Counted from the first letter of the stretch, positions 1-13,935 are shown. The stretch is 43,453 nt of DNA from Albidovulum sp. (GCA_015491895.1 WFVA01000026.1:1-43453), one strand, 5' to 3'. Notes: generated by a model not told the origin, from the sequence alone. Numbers and translations are program-made.

Positions 1-413
1 CCCTCGCTGATCAGCTCAACGTAGCGGTTATTGAGCACCATGTTCACCGTGATATCGGGATATTCCTTCAGGAATTCCCCCAGAACGGGCGAAAGGTGAT
101 TGACCCCGAAATCGGTGGCCACGGAAATCCTCAGAAGCCCAGAGGGCGCGGATTGCATGGATGTCACAAGCGCATCCGCCTCGCCCGCATCATTGAGCAC
201 CCGGCGCGCGCGATCATAGTAGGCAAGCCCGATCTCCGTGGGGCTCACGCGGCGCGTGGTGCGATTTAGCAGCCGCGCGCCAAGGCGGGCCTCAAGCGAG
301 GAAACATGCTTGGAAACGGCTGATTTGGAGATGCCCATCTTCTTGGCGGCATCCGTGAAGCCGCCCTGATCCACCACTGTGGCGAAAGCTTCCATTTCGG
401 TCAGTCGATCCAT
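1..413 (-). CDS. LysR-family transcriptional regulator (N-terminal part, cut by window start)
   Basis: This is the first ~137 residues of a LysR-type regulator; the rest lies before position 1. Translating the minus strand from the ATG at 411-413 gives an N-terminal winged helix-turn-helix (about residues 3-60, including AAKKMGISKSAVSKHVSSLE), then a linker helix and the start of the effector-binding domain from about residue 90 (GLLRISVATDFGVNHLSPVL). LysR proteins usually have about 300 residues and bind DNA as tetramers. fadH lies upstream on the same strand, 176 bases away, so it is a possible but unproven target. The ribosome binding site is weak. A short inverted repeat (GTTCT-TTGC-AGAAC, 435-448) sits just upstream of the start and could be autoregulatory. 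Family is certain; the specific role is unknown. Confidence 0.93.
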   Translation of the reverse strand, partial: MDRLTEMEAFATVVDQGGFTDAAKKMGISKSAVSKHVSSLEARLGARLLNRTTRRVSPTEIGLAYYDRARRVLNDAGEADALVTSMQSAPSGLLRISVATDFGVNHLSPVLGEFLKEYPDITVNMVLNNRYVELISE

Positions 414-589
414 TTGCGTACCCGTTTGCTTGTTGTTCTTTGCAGAACTTATGCATTCGAAATCGGGCAGGAATTTGGATCAGGATCGACAATACTGGGG
501 TTTTCCCGTGATCGTCCGGCATTCGGAAATTGCAAATTATGGGCGGTTGAAAGGCAAAGTTACGCGCAATAGTCCAATTTTAATGAAAA

Positions 590-2656
<2,067 letters not shown>

Positions 2657-2690
2657 TCATCCGCGACGCGGCGTCAAGCCCCCGGCCCGA

Positions 2691-4214
2691 TCAGAACAGC
2701 AGCCAGACCCCCCCGGCGCCAATAGCCGCTCCAAGGAGGAGAAGCCCGGCCGCACACCACACACCGCGCCCCGGGGCCGGTGCGGGTTGTTCGCTCTGGC
2801 GCATCAGCGCAGCCTCCGCCATCTGCGGCAGCTGCGGGCCGAAACGCGAGATCACCCGCACCGTGCGCACGAGATCGCGGGCGAATGCGCGCGGGCCGAT
2901 GCTGTGGCGGATGTATTCCTCCACCACCGGGCGCGCCACCTGCCAGATGTTGATATGGGGGTTGAGCGAGCGCGCCACTCCCTCGACAACGACCATCGTG
3001 CGCTGCAGCAGGATCAGTTCGGTGCGGGTTTCCATGCCGAAGCGCTCCGTCACCTCGAACAGGTGATGCAGCAGCCGCCCCATGGAAATCGCCGTGGCAT
3101 CGGCGCCGAAAATGGGCTCGCCCACCGAGCGCAGGGCCTGAGCGAATTCATCCACATCGCGATCCGCCGGCACATAGCCCGCCTCGAAATGGACTTCCGC
3201 CACCCGCCGGTAATCGCGCCGGATGAAGCCATAGAGAATTTCCGCATAAACCCGCCGCGTGTATTCATCTATCCGCCCCATGATGCCGAAATCATAGGCG
3301 ATTATATCACCGTTTTCCGCCACCTTGAGATTGCCCTGGTGCATGTCGGCGTGGAAGTAGCCATCGCGCAGAGCATGGCTGAGGAAGAGGCGCATCACCT
3401 GCTCGCCAAGCGCCTCGAGATCATGCCCCGCCACGCGCAGCGCCTCGACATCCCCGAGCGCAATGCCCTCGGCCCAGTCCATCGTCATCACCCGGCGCCC
3501 GGAGAGCTGCCATCTGGCCTCCGGCACCTGGAATTTCTCGTCATTGGCGGTATTGGCGGCGAATTCCGAGCAGGCGGCGGCTTCCGTGCGCAGATCAAGC
3601 TCACCCTGCACCACGCCATCGAAATGCGCCACCACATCGGAAGGCCGCAGGCGGCGGGAGGCAGGGGAGAGCACTTCGATCACCGAGGCGGCGAAATAGA
3701 AGGCATCTATATCCTTGCGAAACGCCTTCTCTATCCCTGGGCGCAGCACCTTGACGGCCACCTCCTCGCCCGTATCGGCAAGGCGCGCCTTGTGCACCTG
3801 CGCGATAGATGCTGCGGCCACAGCATCGCTGAATTCGCTGAAAACCTCATCGACAGGGCGCTCAAGCTCGGCCTCCACGGTGGCTTTGGCCTCCTCCGTC
3901 GGGAAGGGAGGCAGGCGATCCTGAAGCACCGCAAGCTGACGCGCCAGATCCTCGCCTACCACATCCGGGCGGGTCGAGAGAATCTGGCCGAACTTTATAT
4001 AGGCCGGCCCGAGGGCCGTGAGGGCGCGCGTTACCGGCGGCATCCCGGGATCACCCCTGAGCCCGAGCCATTTCATCGGCCAGCCGATCACGCGCGCGGC
4101 GATGCGGATCGGAGCCGGTGCTCTGGTTTCCTCGAGCACCACACGCAGCGCACCCGTGCGCTCGAAGGTGGCGGCCGTGCGGATCAGCCGAAATATGTTG
4201 TGCGGGCCGCGCAT
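2691..4214 (-). CDS. ubiB: Ubiquinone biosynthesis accessory kinase-like protein UbiB
   Basis: The 507-residue protein belongs to the UbiB/ABC1/ADCK atypical kinase family, needed for ubiquinone production and thought to use ATPase activity to extract or present lipid intermediates at the inner membrane. Visible landmarks are the family KxGQ motif (KFGQ, residues 74-77), the nucleotide-binding lysine segment (VAVKVLRPG), the catalytic loop (HADMHQGNL) and the metal-binding DFG in [11 protein letters not shown]. The C-terminus has one or two hydrophobic segments (about 482-506) that would anchor it in the membrane. The ATG follows the ubiE stop after three bases, so the two are translationally coupled and act in the same pathway. 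Confidence 0.95.
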   Translation of the reverse strand: MRGPHNIFRLIRTAATFERTGALRVVLEETRAPAPIRIAARVIGWPMKWLGLRGDPGMPPVTRALTALGPAYIKFGQILSTRPDVVGEDLARQLAVLQDRLPPFPTEEAKATVEAELERPVDEVFSEFSDAVAAASIAQVHKARLADTGEEVAVKVLRPGIEKAFRKDIDAFYFAASVIEVLSPASRRLRPSDVVAHFDGVVQGELDLRTEAAACSEFAANTANDEKFQVPEARWQLSGRRVMTMDWAEGIALGDVEALRVAGHDLEALGEQVMRLFLSHALRDGYFHADMHQGNLKVAENGDIIAYDFGIMGRIDEYTRRVYAEILYGFIRRDYRRVAEVHFEAGYVPADRDVDEFAQALRSVGEPIFGADATAISMGRLLHHLFEVTERFGMETRTELILLQRTMVVVEGVARSLNPHINIWQVARPVVEEYIRHSIGPRAFARDLVRTVRVISRFGPQLPQMAEAALMRQSEQPAPAPGRGVWCAAGLLLLGAAIGAGGVWLLF

Positions 4215-4217
4215 GGA

Positions 4218-4970
4218 TCAGATCTTCCAGCCGGAATGAAGAGCAGCGATCCCCATGGAGAGATTGCGGTATTTCACGTTTTCAAAGCCCGCATCGCGGA
4301 TCATTGCCGCGAAGGTTTCCTGATCGGGGAAGCGGCGGATCGATTCCACCAGATATTGGTAGCTGTCACGATCCTTCGCGATCAGTTGGCCAAGGCGCGG
4401 GATGACGTTGAAGGAATAGAGATCATAGGCCTTCTGCATCAGATCGTTCGGGATATGGCTGAATTCGAGTACCATCAGCCGCCCGCCGGGCCTGAGCACC
4501 CGGAAGGCCTCGGCAAGGGCATCCCCGATCCGGGTCACGTTCCTGATGCCGAACGAGATGGTATAGACATCGAAGCTGTTTTCCCGGAAGGGCAGGGCCA
4601 TCGCATCGCCCACCACCCAATCGAGGCTGTCGGCCATCTGCGCCGCTTCCGCACGCTTCTCGCCTTCAAGCAGCATGGATTCGGTGAGATCGAGCACGGT
4701 TGCGTGCCCCGTGCCCGCGCGCTTGAGGAAACGGAAGGCGATATCGCCCGTGCCGCCCGCCACATCGAGAAGCCGCTGGCCCGGGCGCGGCGCCAGCCAA
4801 TCCATCATCGCATCCTTCCAGATGCGGTGAATCCCGAGCGACATCGCGTCGTTCATCACATCGTATTTGGAGGCCACGTTGGTAAAGACGCCATGCACGA
4901 GATGGGCCTTTTCCTCTTCCGGCACCGTCTTGTAGCCGAAATGGGTCGTCTTGTGTTCCTCGCCGGACAT
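4218..4970 (-). CDS. ubiE: Ubiquinone/menaquinone biosynthesis C-methyltransferase UbiE
   Basis: A class I SAM-dependent methyltransferase of 250 residues that C-methylates the benzoquinone (and, where present, demethylmenaquinone) ring. The SAM-binding motif I is [15 protein letters not shown]. The upstream family signature [18 protein letters not shown] and the later NVTRIGDAL segment are diagnostic of UbiE/COQ5. I chose the ATG at 4968-4970; an in-frame GTG at 4974-4976 would add only two residues, and neither has a strong ribosome binding site. It is first in the ubiE-ubiB pair and divergent from mutM, with about 84 bases between the starts for two promoters. Confidence 0.95.
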   Translation of the reverse strand: MSGEEHKTTHFGYKTVPEEEKAHLVHGVFTNVASKYDVMNDAMSLGIHRIWKDAMMDWLAPRPGQRLLDVAGGTGDIAFRFLKRAGTGHATVLDLTESMLLEGEKRAEAAQMADSLDWVVGDAMALPFRENSFDVYTISFGIRNVTRIGDALAEAFRVLRPGGRLMVLEFSHIPNDLMQKAYDLYSFNVIPRLGQLIAKDRDSYQYLVESIRRFPDQETFAAMIRDAGFENVKYRNLSMGIAALHSGWKI

Positions 4971-5054
4971 GCGCACTTGCCGTCTGTTGTTTCAGCCCCT
5001 CTTATAAGGAGCAGGGCCAGCGATACAATGGCCGCAGGAGCAGAAAGGATCGAG

Positions 5055-5894
5055 ATGCCGGAATTGCCCGAAGTCGAAACCATACGCCGCGGCCTCCTGC
5101 CGGTGCTGGAGGGCGCGCGGATCCGGCATGCCGATGTGCGCCGCCCCGATCTGCGCTGGCCCTTCCCGCCCGAGATGGGCGCGCGGCTCATGGGCCGGCG
5201 CGTGCTGCGGCTCTGGCGGCGCTCGAAATACCTGCTTGCCGATCTGGATCCCGGCGAAACCCTGATCGTGCATCTCGGGATGTCGGGGCGGATGATGATC
5301 TCGGGGCTCGATGGCGCCCCCCCGAAGCCGCCGGGAAGGCATGATCACGTGGTGATCGACACCGAGGGCGGCGCGCGCATCACCTTCAACGATCCCCGCC
5401 GCTTCGGAATGATGGATCTGTGGCCGACGCAAGCGCTCGGACACCACCGCCTCCTTGCCGGGCTCGGCCCCGAGCCCCTGGGCAACAGTTTTCACGAGGA
5501 TTACCTTGTGGAGCGCCTCAAGGGGCGCCGGAGCCCGATCAAGACAGCGCTTCTCGATCAGAAGATCGTGGCCGGGCTCGGCAACATTTACGTCTGCGAA
5601 GCGCTGCACCGGGCCGGGATATCCCCGCTCCGCCCGGCGGCGCGGATCGCGGCGAAGCGCATCCGCGCGCTCGTGCCCGTGATCCGCGAGGTGCTTTGCG
5701 AAGCCATCGAATCAGGCGGCTCATCACTGCGCGATTACCGCCGGGCGGATGGCGAGCTCGGCTATTTCCAGCACAATTTCCGTGCCTATGGCCGCGAGGG
5801 CAAACCCTGTCTTGCTCCCGGCTGCAAAGGGAAAATCGCCCGAATCACCCAGGCCGGGCGCTCGACATTTCATTGCCCGCAATGCCAAAGATAG
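5055..5894 (+). CDS. mutM: Formamidopyrimidine-DNA glycosylase (Fpg/MutM)
   Basis: The 279-residue bifunctional DNA glycosylase/AP lyase removes 8-oxoguanine and formamidopyrimidines. The N-terminus MPELPEVET carries the Pro2 nucleophile and Glu3 general acid, which fixes the start (AAGGA lies just upstream). Lys58 (RRSKYLL) is the conserved DNA-contacting lysine, LGMSGR (74-79) the loop signature, and [17 protein letters not shown] the helix-two-turn-helix. A C-terminal zinc finger has Cys252, Cys257, Cys274 and Cys277. The same frame stays open far upstream because of GC bias, but that part is antisense to ubiB and ubiE and is not part of the gene. An enoyl-CoA hydratase follows after 66 bases. 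Confidence 0.97.
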   Translation: MPELPEVETIRRGLLPVLEGARIRHADVRRPDLRWPFPPEMGARLMGRRVLRLWRRSKYLLADLDPGETLIVHLGMSGRMMISGLDGAPPKPPGRHDHVVIDTEGGARITFNDPRRFGMMDLWPTQALGHHRLLAGLGPEPLGNSFHEDYLVERLKGRRSPIKTALLDQKIVAGLGNIYVCEALHRAGISPLRPAARIAAKRIRALVPVIREVLCEAIESGGSSLRDYRRADGELGYFQHNFRAYGREGKPCLAPGCKGKIARITQAGRSTFHCPQCQR

Positions 5895-5960
5895 CTTGAT
5901 CCCCGCGCCGGTGCTGATAATCACATCTCCCTGAGATGCAACAATACGGGGGCCCGATCC

Positions 5961-6737
5961 ATGGCCTACGAAACGATCATCGTCGAAACCGAAGATCATG
6001 TGACCCTCATCAGGCTGAACCGGCCCGATGCGCTGAATGCCCTCAATGCCCAGCTTCTGGGCGAACTGACGGACGCCCTGAAAGCGGCCCAGGCCAATGA
6101 AAAGGTGCGCTGCATCGTCATTACGGGCTCGGAAAAGGCCTTCGCGGCTGGCGCTGATATCAAGGAAATGTCCGGCAAGAGCTTCAACGAGGTCTTCACC
6201 GCCGATCTCTTCGGCCCGGAAGCCGACGCCATCCGCGCCATCCGCAAACCGATCATCGCGGCGGTGGCCGGCTATGCGCTCGGCGGGGGCTGCGAGCTTG
6301 CCATGATGTGCGATTTCATCATCGCCGCCGACAACGCGAAATTCGGCCAGCCGGAAATCAACCTCGGCGTGATCGCCGGCATCGGCGGCACCCAGCGCCT
6401 CACGCATTTCGTCGGCAAGTCGAAATCCATGGAAATGCATCTCACCGGGCGCTTCATGGATGCAGAGGAAGCGGAGCGCGCCGGGCTGGTAAGCCGCATC
6501 GTGCCGGCCAGGAAGCTGATCGAGGATGCCCTGGCCACCGCCCACAAGATCGCGGAAAAATCCATGATCGCCACCATGGCCGCCAAGGAAGCGGTGAACC
6601 GCGCCTATGAAACGCCCCTCTCGGAAGGGCTCCTTTTTGAAAGACGGCTTTTCCAGTCGCTCTTTGCAACCGAGGATCAGAAAGAGGGCATGGCGGCGTT
6701 TCTCGAAAAGCGCGAACCCCAGTTTCGCGACAAATAG
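5961..6737 (+). CDS. Enoyl-CoA hydratase (crotonase family)
   Basis: The 258-residue crotonase-fold enzyme would add water across the trans-2 double bond of enoyl-CoA in beta-oxidation or amino-acid breakdown. Both catalytic glutamates of true hydratases are present: Glu112 in [11 protein letters not shown] and Glu132 in [12 protein letters not shown]. The oxyanion-hole segment [11 protein letters not shown] is also intact. Length matches short-chain ECH/PaaF types. It sits between mutM and rpsT on the same strand, an arrangement I recall from other Rhodobacterales. The exact chain-length preference cannot be read from the sequence. Confidence 0.92.
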   Translation: MAYETIIVETEDHVTLIRLNRPDALNALNAQLLGELTDALKAAQANEKVRCIVITGSEKAFAAGADIKEMSGKSFNEVFTADLFGPEADAIRAIRKPIIAAVAGYALGGGCELAMMCDFIIAADNAKFGQPEINLGVIAGIGGTQRLTHFVGKSKSMEMHLTGRFMDAEEAERAGLVSRIVPARKLIEDALATAHKIAEKSMIATMAAKEAVNRAYETPLSEGLLFERRLFQSLFATEDQKEGMAAFLEKREPQFRDK

Positions 6738-6758
6738 CAATAATATCGCGTGAACCCG

Positions 6759-6787
6759 TTGACTTGCCGGCGAGTCGGGCCTAGAAG
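6759..6787 (+). promoter_or_regulatory. Putative sigma-70 promoter of rpsT
   Basis: A TTGACT box (6759-6764), a 17-base spacer and TAGAAG (6782-6787) make a good sigma-70-type promoter 45 bases before the rpsT start. The spacer contains a GAGTC (6772-6776), a match to the CcrM methylation site GANTC. The promoter is read from the sequence; the methylation link is inference. Confidence 0.6.
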
Positions 6788-6831
6788 CCCGAATTCAGAA
6801 TTCATGCACCCCAAAATCCGGGAAAAGAACC

Positions 6832-7095
6832 ATGGCAAATTCGCCTCAAGCAAAAAAGCGCGCCCGTCAGAATCTGCGCCGCTATGAGATCAACAAGGCG
6901 CGCCGTTCGCGCATCCGCACTTTCCTGCGCAAGGTCGAGGAAGCCATCGCTTCGGGCGACAAGGAAGCCGCCAGCGAGGCCCTCCGCGCGGCCCAGCCCG
7001 AACTGATGCGCGGCGTGACGAAGGGTGTTGTCAAGAAGAACACCGCGGCGCGCAAGATGTCGCGCCTTTCGGCGCGTGTGAAAGCCATCGGCTGA
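6832..7095 (+). CDS. rpsT: 30S ribosomal protein S20
   Basis: An 87-residue, very basic protein with the S20 pattern: [14 protein letters not shown] at the N-terminus, an Arg/Lys-rich helix ([20 protein letters not shown]) and the C-terminal [17 protein letters not shown]. It binds 16S rRNA early in 30S assembly. It has its own promoter (6759-6787) and a strong terminator (7123-7151), so it is probably transcribed alone just before the dnaA region, as commonly seen in alphaproteobacteria. Confidence 0.98.
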   Translation: MANSPQAKKRARQNLRRYEINKARRSRIRTFLRKVEEAIASGDKEAASEALRAAQPELMRGVTKGVVKKNTAARKMSRLSARVKAIG

Positions 7096-7122
7096 CAGGC
7101 CGACCCGCACGATTTGATTCAG

Positions 7123-7151
7123 AAGGGCGCTGCTTCGGCAGCGCCCTTTTT
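7123..7151 (+). terminator. Rho-independent terminator of rpsT
   Basis: A perfect 11-base-pair stem (7123-7133 with 7138-7148) closed by a TTCG tetraloop and running into five T residues (7147-7151). It lies 28 bases after the rpsT stop. Confidence 0.92.
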
Positions 7152-7590
7152 GCGGCGCGCAGGGAACGATCCCCGGCCATGTGTTGCATAAATTTTACGC
7201 TTCACAGATTCGAAACCAGAAAGCTTCGAGTCAAGATCGAAGTTCTGTTGCATGGTCCGCAGGCGGCTTGCTAGCTTGCCCGAGTGATTCATCGTCCTTG
7301 GGGGGACAAGCATCAAATCGCCCTGTTTTTACAGGGTATCGGGCTTCATAGGGCGTGTGTCTGCCCTGTGATGATGAGGGGATTTCGTGCTCGTTTCTCC
7401 AGGCTGCCGGCATCGCCCTTTTCATCCGTTTTGCCAAAGGCAGAGCCGTGGAAATGGGGTTGTTTAACGCATCAGGGATCATGAATTGCGAGGAGTAAGA
7501 TAAAGAAAGCCGGCCCCGGTATTGATCCCGGGAAGACCGGCGGGCCCGCCGCAAAGCGGGGGCCGGGACAATGAACGGATAGGTTACCGG
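7152..7590 (+). promoter_or_regulatory. Non-coding region upstream of dnaA
   Basis: This 439-base stretch has no convincing gene. Its first ~150 bases are less GC-rich and, with the terminator just before it, carry four GANTC sites (7116, 7207, 7228 and 7286). A short hairpin CCCTGT-TTTT-ACAGGG lies at 7321-7336. The last 80 bases form a dense set of GC-rich inverted repeats (separate entry). I found no TTATCCACA-like DnaA box by eye, so I cannot call an origin here, although the region must contain dnaA control elements. No clear -35/-10 pair stands out. Confidence 0.6.
7510..7566 (+). repeat. Nested GC-rich inverted repeats in the dnaA leader
   Basis: Outer arms CCGGCCCC (7510-7517) and GGGGCCGG (7559-7566) enclose a 14-base perfect palindrome CGGCGGGCCCGCCG (7538-7551). 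A third, overlapping pairing is CCCGG (7515-7519) with CCGGG (7528-7532). The structure ends 24 bases before the dnaA ATG and just short of the likely ribosome binding site. It could fold in mRNA or bind protein as DNA. Confidence 0.7.
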
Positions 7591-8979
7591 ATGACGGACA
7601 AGACATGGGGCAAGATCAGGGATGAACTCAGGAAAACCATCGGCAAGAACAACTATGTCACCTGGATCGAGCCGCTTGAATATTCCGGCCTGAAGGATGG
7701 TGTCGCGCATTTCGATGTGCCGACGCAATTCATCGGAGATTGGGTATCGCGCAATTTCACGGATCAGATTCTCCAGTTGATGCGCGCTTCCGGCGAGCCG
7801 GTTCAACGCATTGCCTTCGATGTCGTGAAACCCGGGGAGCGCCCGTCGGCCACGTCAGGCCGCAGAAAGAAAGCGCCCGATTGCGAAAAACGCCGCAGGA
7901 TCGGGGAGCCTTCAGGGATCGGCGGCTCACTTGCCGATCTCCCGAGAGCCCCGCTCGATCCACGCTTCACCTTCGAAAGCTTCGTTGTCGGCAAGCCCAA
8001 CGAGCTTGCCTTTGCCGCGGCCAAGCGCGTGGCGGAAGGCGGGCCGGTCAGTTACAATCCGCTTTTTCTCTATGGCGGTGTCGGCCTCGGCAAGACCCAC
8101 CTGATGCTGGCAATTGCGCACGAGCTTCAGCTGAGGCGGCCCGAGCTTGCGGTTGTCTATATCTCGGCCGAGCAATTCATGTATCGCTTCGTTCAGGCCC
8201 TGCGCGACAAGAAGACCATGGATTTCAAGGAGCTTTTCCGAAGCGTCGATGTGCTGATGGTGGATGACGTGCAATTCATCTCCGGCAAGAACTCCACACA
8301 GGAGGAATTCTTCCACACCTTCAATGCGCTCGTGGATCAGAACAAGCAGATCATCATCTCCGCCGATCGCGCACCGGGCGAGATCAAGAATCTCGAGGAA
8401 AGGATCAAATCACGCCTGCAATGCGGGCTCGTCGTGGATCTGCATCCCACGGATTACGAGCTGAGGCTTGGCGTTCTTCAGCAAAAGATGGCCCGGCAGA
8501 AAGCCGAATACGGCGATATCCGGCTGGCCGATGGCGTGCTCGAATTTCTCGCCCATCGCATCTCGGCCAATGTGCGCGTGCTTGAAGGCGCCCTCACCCG
8601 CCTCTTCGCCTTTGCCTCGCTCGTCGGCCGCGAGATCACGCTGGAAATGGCGCAGGAATGCCTTTCCGATATCCTGCGCGCCTCCGATCGCAAGATCACC
8701 ATCGAGGAAATCCAGCGCAAGGTGGCCGAGCATTACAACATCCGTCTTTCCGACATGATCGGTCCGCGCCGGATGCGCACCATCGCCCGGCCCCGCCAGA
8801 TGGCGATGTATCTGGCCAAGCAGCTTACTTCGCGCAGCCTGCCCGAGATCGGCCGTCGCTTCGGCGGGCGCGATCATACCACGGTCATGCACGGCGTGCG
8901 CCGGATCGAGGATCTGATGGCCACCGACAGCCAGATCGCCGATGATGTGGAGCTTCTGCGCCGCTCGCTTGAGGGATGA
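7591..8979 (+). CDS. dnaA: Chromosomal replication initiator protein DnaA
   Basis: The 462-residue AAA+ initiator opens the origin. Domain I is about 1-80 (WGKIRDELRKTIG). A short basic linker follows (about 85-120, RRKKAPDCEKRRR). The AAA+ core has Walker A GGVGLGKT (162-169) and Walker B VLMVDD (221-226). The C-terminal DNA-binding domain ends with the signature GGRDHTTVMHGVRRIEDL from about residue 425. I chose the ATG at 7591 because domain I starts there and AGG lies seven bases upstream. A longer in-frame start at 7522 would encode Gly/Pro-rich residues from the inverted-repeat leader and is unlikely. dnaN follows after 131 bases. Confidence 0.97.
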   Translation: MTDKTWGKIRDELRKTIGKNNYVTWIEPLEYSGLKDGVAHFDVPTQFIGDWVSRNFTDQILQLMRASGEPVQRIAFDVVKPGERPSATSGRRKKAPDCEKRRRIGEPSGIGGSLADLPRAPLDPRFTFESFVVGKPNELAFAAAKRVAEGGPVSYNPLFLYGGVGLGKTHLMLAIAHELQLRRPELAVVYISAEQFMYRFVQALRDKKTMDFKELFRSVDVLMVDDVQFISGKNSTQEEFFHTFNALVDQNKQIIISADRAPGEIKNLEERIKSRLQCGLVVDLHPTDYELRLGVLQQKMARQKAEYGDIRLADGVLEFLAHRISANVRVLEGALTRLFAFASLVGREITLEMAQECLSDILRASDRKITIEEIQRKVAEHYNIRLSDMIGPRRMRTIARPRQMAMYLAKQLTSRSLPEIGRRFGGRDHTTVMHGVRRIEDLMATDSQIADDVELLRRSLEG

Positions 8980-9110
8980 GCGGCGCAACGGGTGCAAAGG
9001 GGCGGATCGGCCTTGACGATCCCCGCAAAGGCGGGTTCAGTCTCGAAAAGGCTTGAGCCGGGGCGGAATATGGTTAATTTCGGCGGCCCGGTGTCCAACA
9101 GGAGTGGGTC

Positions 9111-10229
9111 ATGAAATTCAGCATCGAGCGCGCGGATCTTCTGAAGGCGGTTTCCCAGGCGCAATCCGTGGTGGAGCGGCGCAATACGATCCCGATCCTT
9201 GCAAATGTCCTGATCGAGGCGGATGGGGACGGCACCTCCTTCCGGGCCACCGATCTCGATGTCGAGGTAATCGACAGGACCATTGCGCAAGTAGAACGCC
9301 CAGGCGCCAGCACCGTGAATGCCGTGCTGCTGCACGAGATCGTGCGCAAGCTGCCGGATGGCGCCTTGGTCCAGATTGCCGATGATCCGGCTTCGGGCCG
9401 CCTCACGGTAGAGGCGGGGCGTTCCAAATTTTCGCTCGCCACCCTGCCGAAGGAAGATTTCCCGGTGATGGCAAGCTCGGAATACGAATCCAATTTCTCC
9501 GTGTCAGCTCCGGTTCTGCGCCGCCTGTTCGACAAATCGAAATTCGCCATTTCCAATGAGGAAACCCGCTATTATCTGAACGGCGTCTACATGCACGTGG
9601 CCGATGGCGATGAAGGCAAGGTGCTGCGCTGCGTGGCCACGGATGGCCACCGCCTGGCCCGGATCGATGCGCCTCTGCCAGAGGGCGCCGATAACATGCC
9701 CGGCGTGATCGTGCCGAAGAAGACGGTTGCCGAGCTTGGAAAGCTTCTCGCCGATGACGATCAGGAAATCGCCGTTTCCGTATCCGAAACGAAGGTGCGC
9801 TTCGCCACGCCCCAGATCACCCTCACCTCGAAAGTGATCGATGGCACCTTCCCCGATTACACCCGCGTCATTCCCATGAACAACGCCCGCCGCCTCGAGG
9901 TGGATGCCGCCGAATTCGCCCGCGCGGTGGATCGCGTGGCCACCGTTTCCTCGGAGCGTTCGCGCGCCGTCAAGCTGGCGCTTGACGAGGATCGCCTGGT
10001 GCTTTCCGTCAATGCCCCCGACAGCGGCGCGGCGGAGGAAGAACTCGCGGTCGCCTATGGCGACGAGCCGCTCGAGATCGGCTTCAACGCAAAATATCTC
10101 TTGGAAATCGCCGGGCAGGTGGATCGGGAAAACGCCGTTTTCATGTTCGACACACCCGATCATCCCACCTTGATGCGCGAAGGCAATGATACCAGCGCGA
10201 TCTATGTCGTGATGCCGATGCGGGTGTGA
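9111..10229 (+). CDS. dnaN: DNA polymerase III beta subunit (sliding clamp)
   Basis: The 372-residue protein forms the ring-shaped processivity clamp. Typical landmarks are the N-terminus MKFSIERADLLKAVSQAQSVVERRNTIPILANVL (shown here only to mark the first domain, residues 1-34 in two parts), the middle-domain segment VATDGHRLARI and the C-terminal VMPMRV that ends the third clamp domain. An AGGAG lies ten bases before the ATG. The last codons overlap the recF start by four bases (GTGA), so dnaN and recF are translationally coupled. Confidence 0.97.
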   Translation: MKFSIERADLLKAVSQAQSVVERRNTIPILANVLIEADGDGTSFRATDLDVEVIDRTIAQVERPGASTVNAVLLHEIVRKLPDGALVQIADDPASGRLTVEAGRSKFSLATLPKEDFPVMASSEYESNFSVSAPVLRRLFDKSKFAISNEETRYYLNGVYMHVADGDEGKVLRCVATDGHRLARIDAPLPEGADNMPGVIVPKKTVAELGKLLADDDQEIAVSVSETKVRFATPQITLTSKVIDGTFPDYTRVIPMNNARRLEVDAAEFARAVDRVATVSSERSRAVKLALDEDRLVLSVNAPDSGAAEEELAVAYGDEPLEIGFNAKYLLEIAGQVDRENAVFMFDTPDHPTLMREGNDTSAIYVVMPMRV

Positions 10230-11338
10230 GCGGACTTTTTCTCAGATCCCTCGCGCTGTCGCATTTCCGCTCGCACAAGGCCCTGCGGATCGAGGCCGAT
10301 GCCCGCCCCGTCGCCATCCACGGCCCCAATGGCGCCGGCAAGACGAACATTCTCGAAGCCATCTCACTGCTTTCCCCGGGGCGCGGGCTGCGCCGTGCCG
10401 CCACGGATGATCTCCAGCGCCGGCCCGAGGCGCTCGGCTGGAAGATCGCCGCCACCATCGAAAGCCTCGGCCACCTGCACGAGGTGGAAACGAGCGCCAC
10501 GCCCGGCCAGCCGCGCAGCCAGCGCATTGACGGCAAGGCCGCGCCTCAGATCGCGCTGGGGCGCATTGCCCGCATCCTCTGGCTCGTGCCGGCCATGGAT
10601 CGCCTCTGGAGCGAGGGTGCGGAAGGGCGGCGGCGCTTTCTCGATCGCATGACGATGAGCTTCGAGCCCGCCCATGGCGAAGCGGTGCTTGCCTATGAAA
10701 AGGCCATGCGCGAGCGCAACCGCCTGCTGCGCGACGGCGTGCAGGATCGGCGCTGGTATGAGGCGCTGGAAGCCGCAATGGCGCAATCGGGAGCCCGCAT
10801 CCACGAAAACCGGATGCGGGCGATTGCCCGCCTGGCCGAGGCCCAGGCAGGAGCGGCCACCGCCTTCCCCACCGCCGATCTTGCCCTCGCCGGCCCCGAA
10901 GGCGCACCCGATGAAGCCACGTCCGCCGAAGCCCTCACCGAAGCATTCGCAAGAGGCCGGAACCGTGATCTAGCCGCCGGGCGCACGCTTTCCGGCCCCC
11001 ACCGCGCCGATCTGATCGCCACCTATGCCGCCAAGGGAATCGCTGCGCGCGAGTGCTCCACGGGCGAGCAGAAGGCGCTCCTGATCTCGCTGGTTCTGGC
11101 CAATGCGCGCGCGCTCGCGCAGGATTTCGGTGCGCCCCCGATCCTCCTTCTTGACGAGGTGGCCGCCCATCTCGATGCGGACCGCCGCGCCGCGCTCTAT
11201 GATGAAATCACCGCCCTTCGCGTCCAGGCCTGGATGACGGGCACCGGGCGCGAACTTTTCGAAGCCCTGGGCGGGCGGGCGCAGTTTCTCGAGGTACGCG
11301 AAGTGGGCGGAGAAGCCCGCGTCACGCCAAGCCCTTAG
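10226..11338 (+). CDS. recF: DNA replication and repair protein RecF
   Basis: The 370-residue SMC-like ATPase helps load RecA at single-stranded gaps with RecO and RecR. It begins at a GTG that overlaps the dnaN stop by four bases. Walker A is GPNGAGKTN (33-41), the RecF signature LSGPHRADL follows in the C-terminal half, then the ABC-type signature CSTGEQKALL and Walker B ILLLDEVAAHLD. Length is normal for alphaproteobacteria. The gyrB promoter begins about 50 bases after its stop. Confidence 0.96.
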   Translation: MSGLFLRSLALSHFRSHKALRIEADARPVAIHGPNGAGKTNILEAISLLSPGRGLRRAATDDLQRRPEALGWKIAATIESLGHLHEVETSATPGQPRSQRIDGKAAPQIALGRIARILWLVPAMDRLWSEGAEGRRRFLDRMTMSFEPAHGEAVLAYEKAMRERNRLLRDGVQDRRWYEALEAAMAQSGARIHENRMRAIARLAEAQAGAATAFPTADLALAGPEGAPDEATSAEALTEAFARGRNRDLAAGRTLSGPHRADLIATYAAKGIAARECSTGEQKALLISLVLANARALAQDFGAPPILLLDEVAAHLDADRRAALYDEITALRVQAWMTGTGRELFEALGGRAQFLEVREVGGEARVTPSP

Positions 11339-13861
<2,523 letters not shown>

Positions 13862-13882
13862 TCCGCAACCATCCCCAATGCA

Positions 13883-13915
13883 AAAGGCCCCGGCGTGATT
13901 GCCGGGGCCTTTCTT
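13883..13915 (+). terminator. Bidirectional terminator between gyrB and pnp
   Basis: A perfect 12-base-pair stem (13883-13894 with 13901-13912) has a six-base loop and is flanked by A residues on the left and T-rich sequence on the right. It can therefore terminate both gyrB (plus) and pnp (minus), which converge here with about 75 bases between stops. Confidence 0.9.
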
Positions 13916-13935
13916 CGTTCGTGGAAGGCGAGGGC

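Noticed and set aside
7522-7590. A longer start for DnaA
   Set aside because: It would translate the GC-rich inverted repeats into Gly/Pro/Arg-rich residues absent from DnaA families; the 7591 ATG has a better ribosome binding site and begins at domain I.
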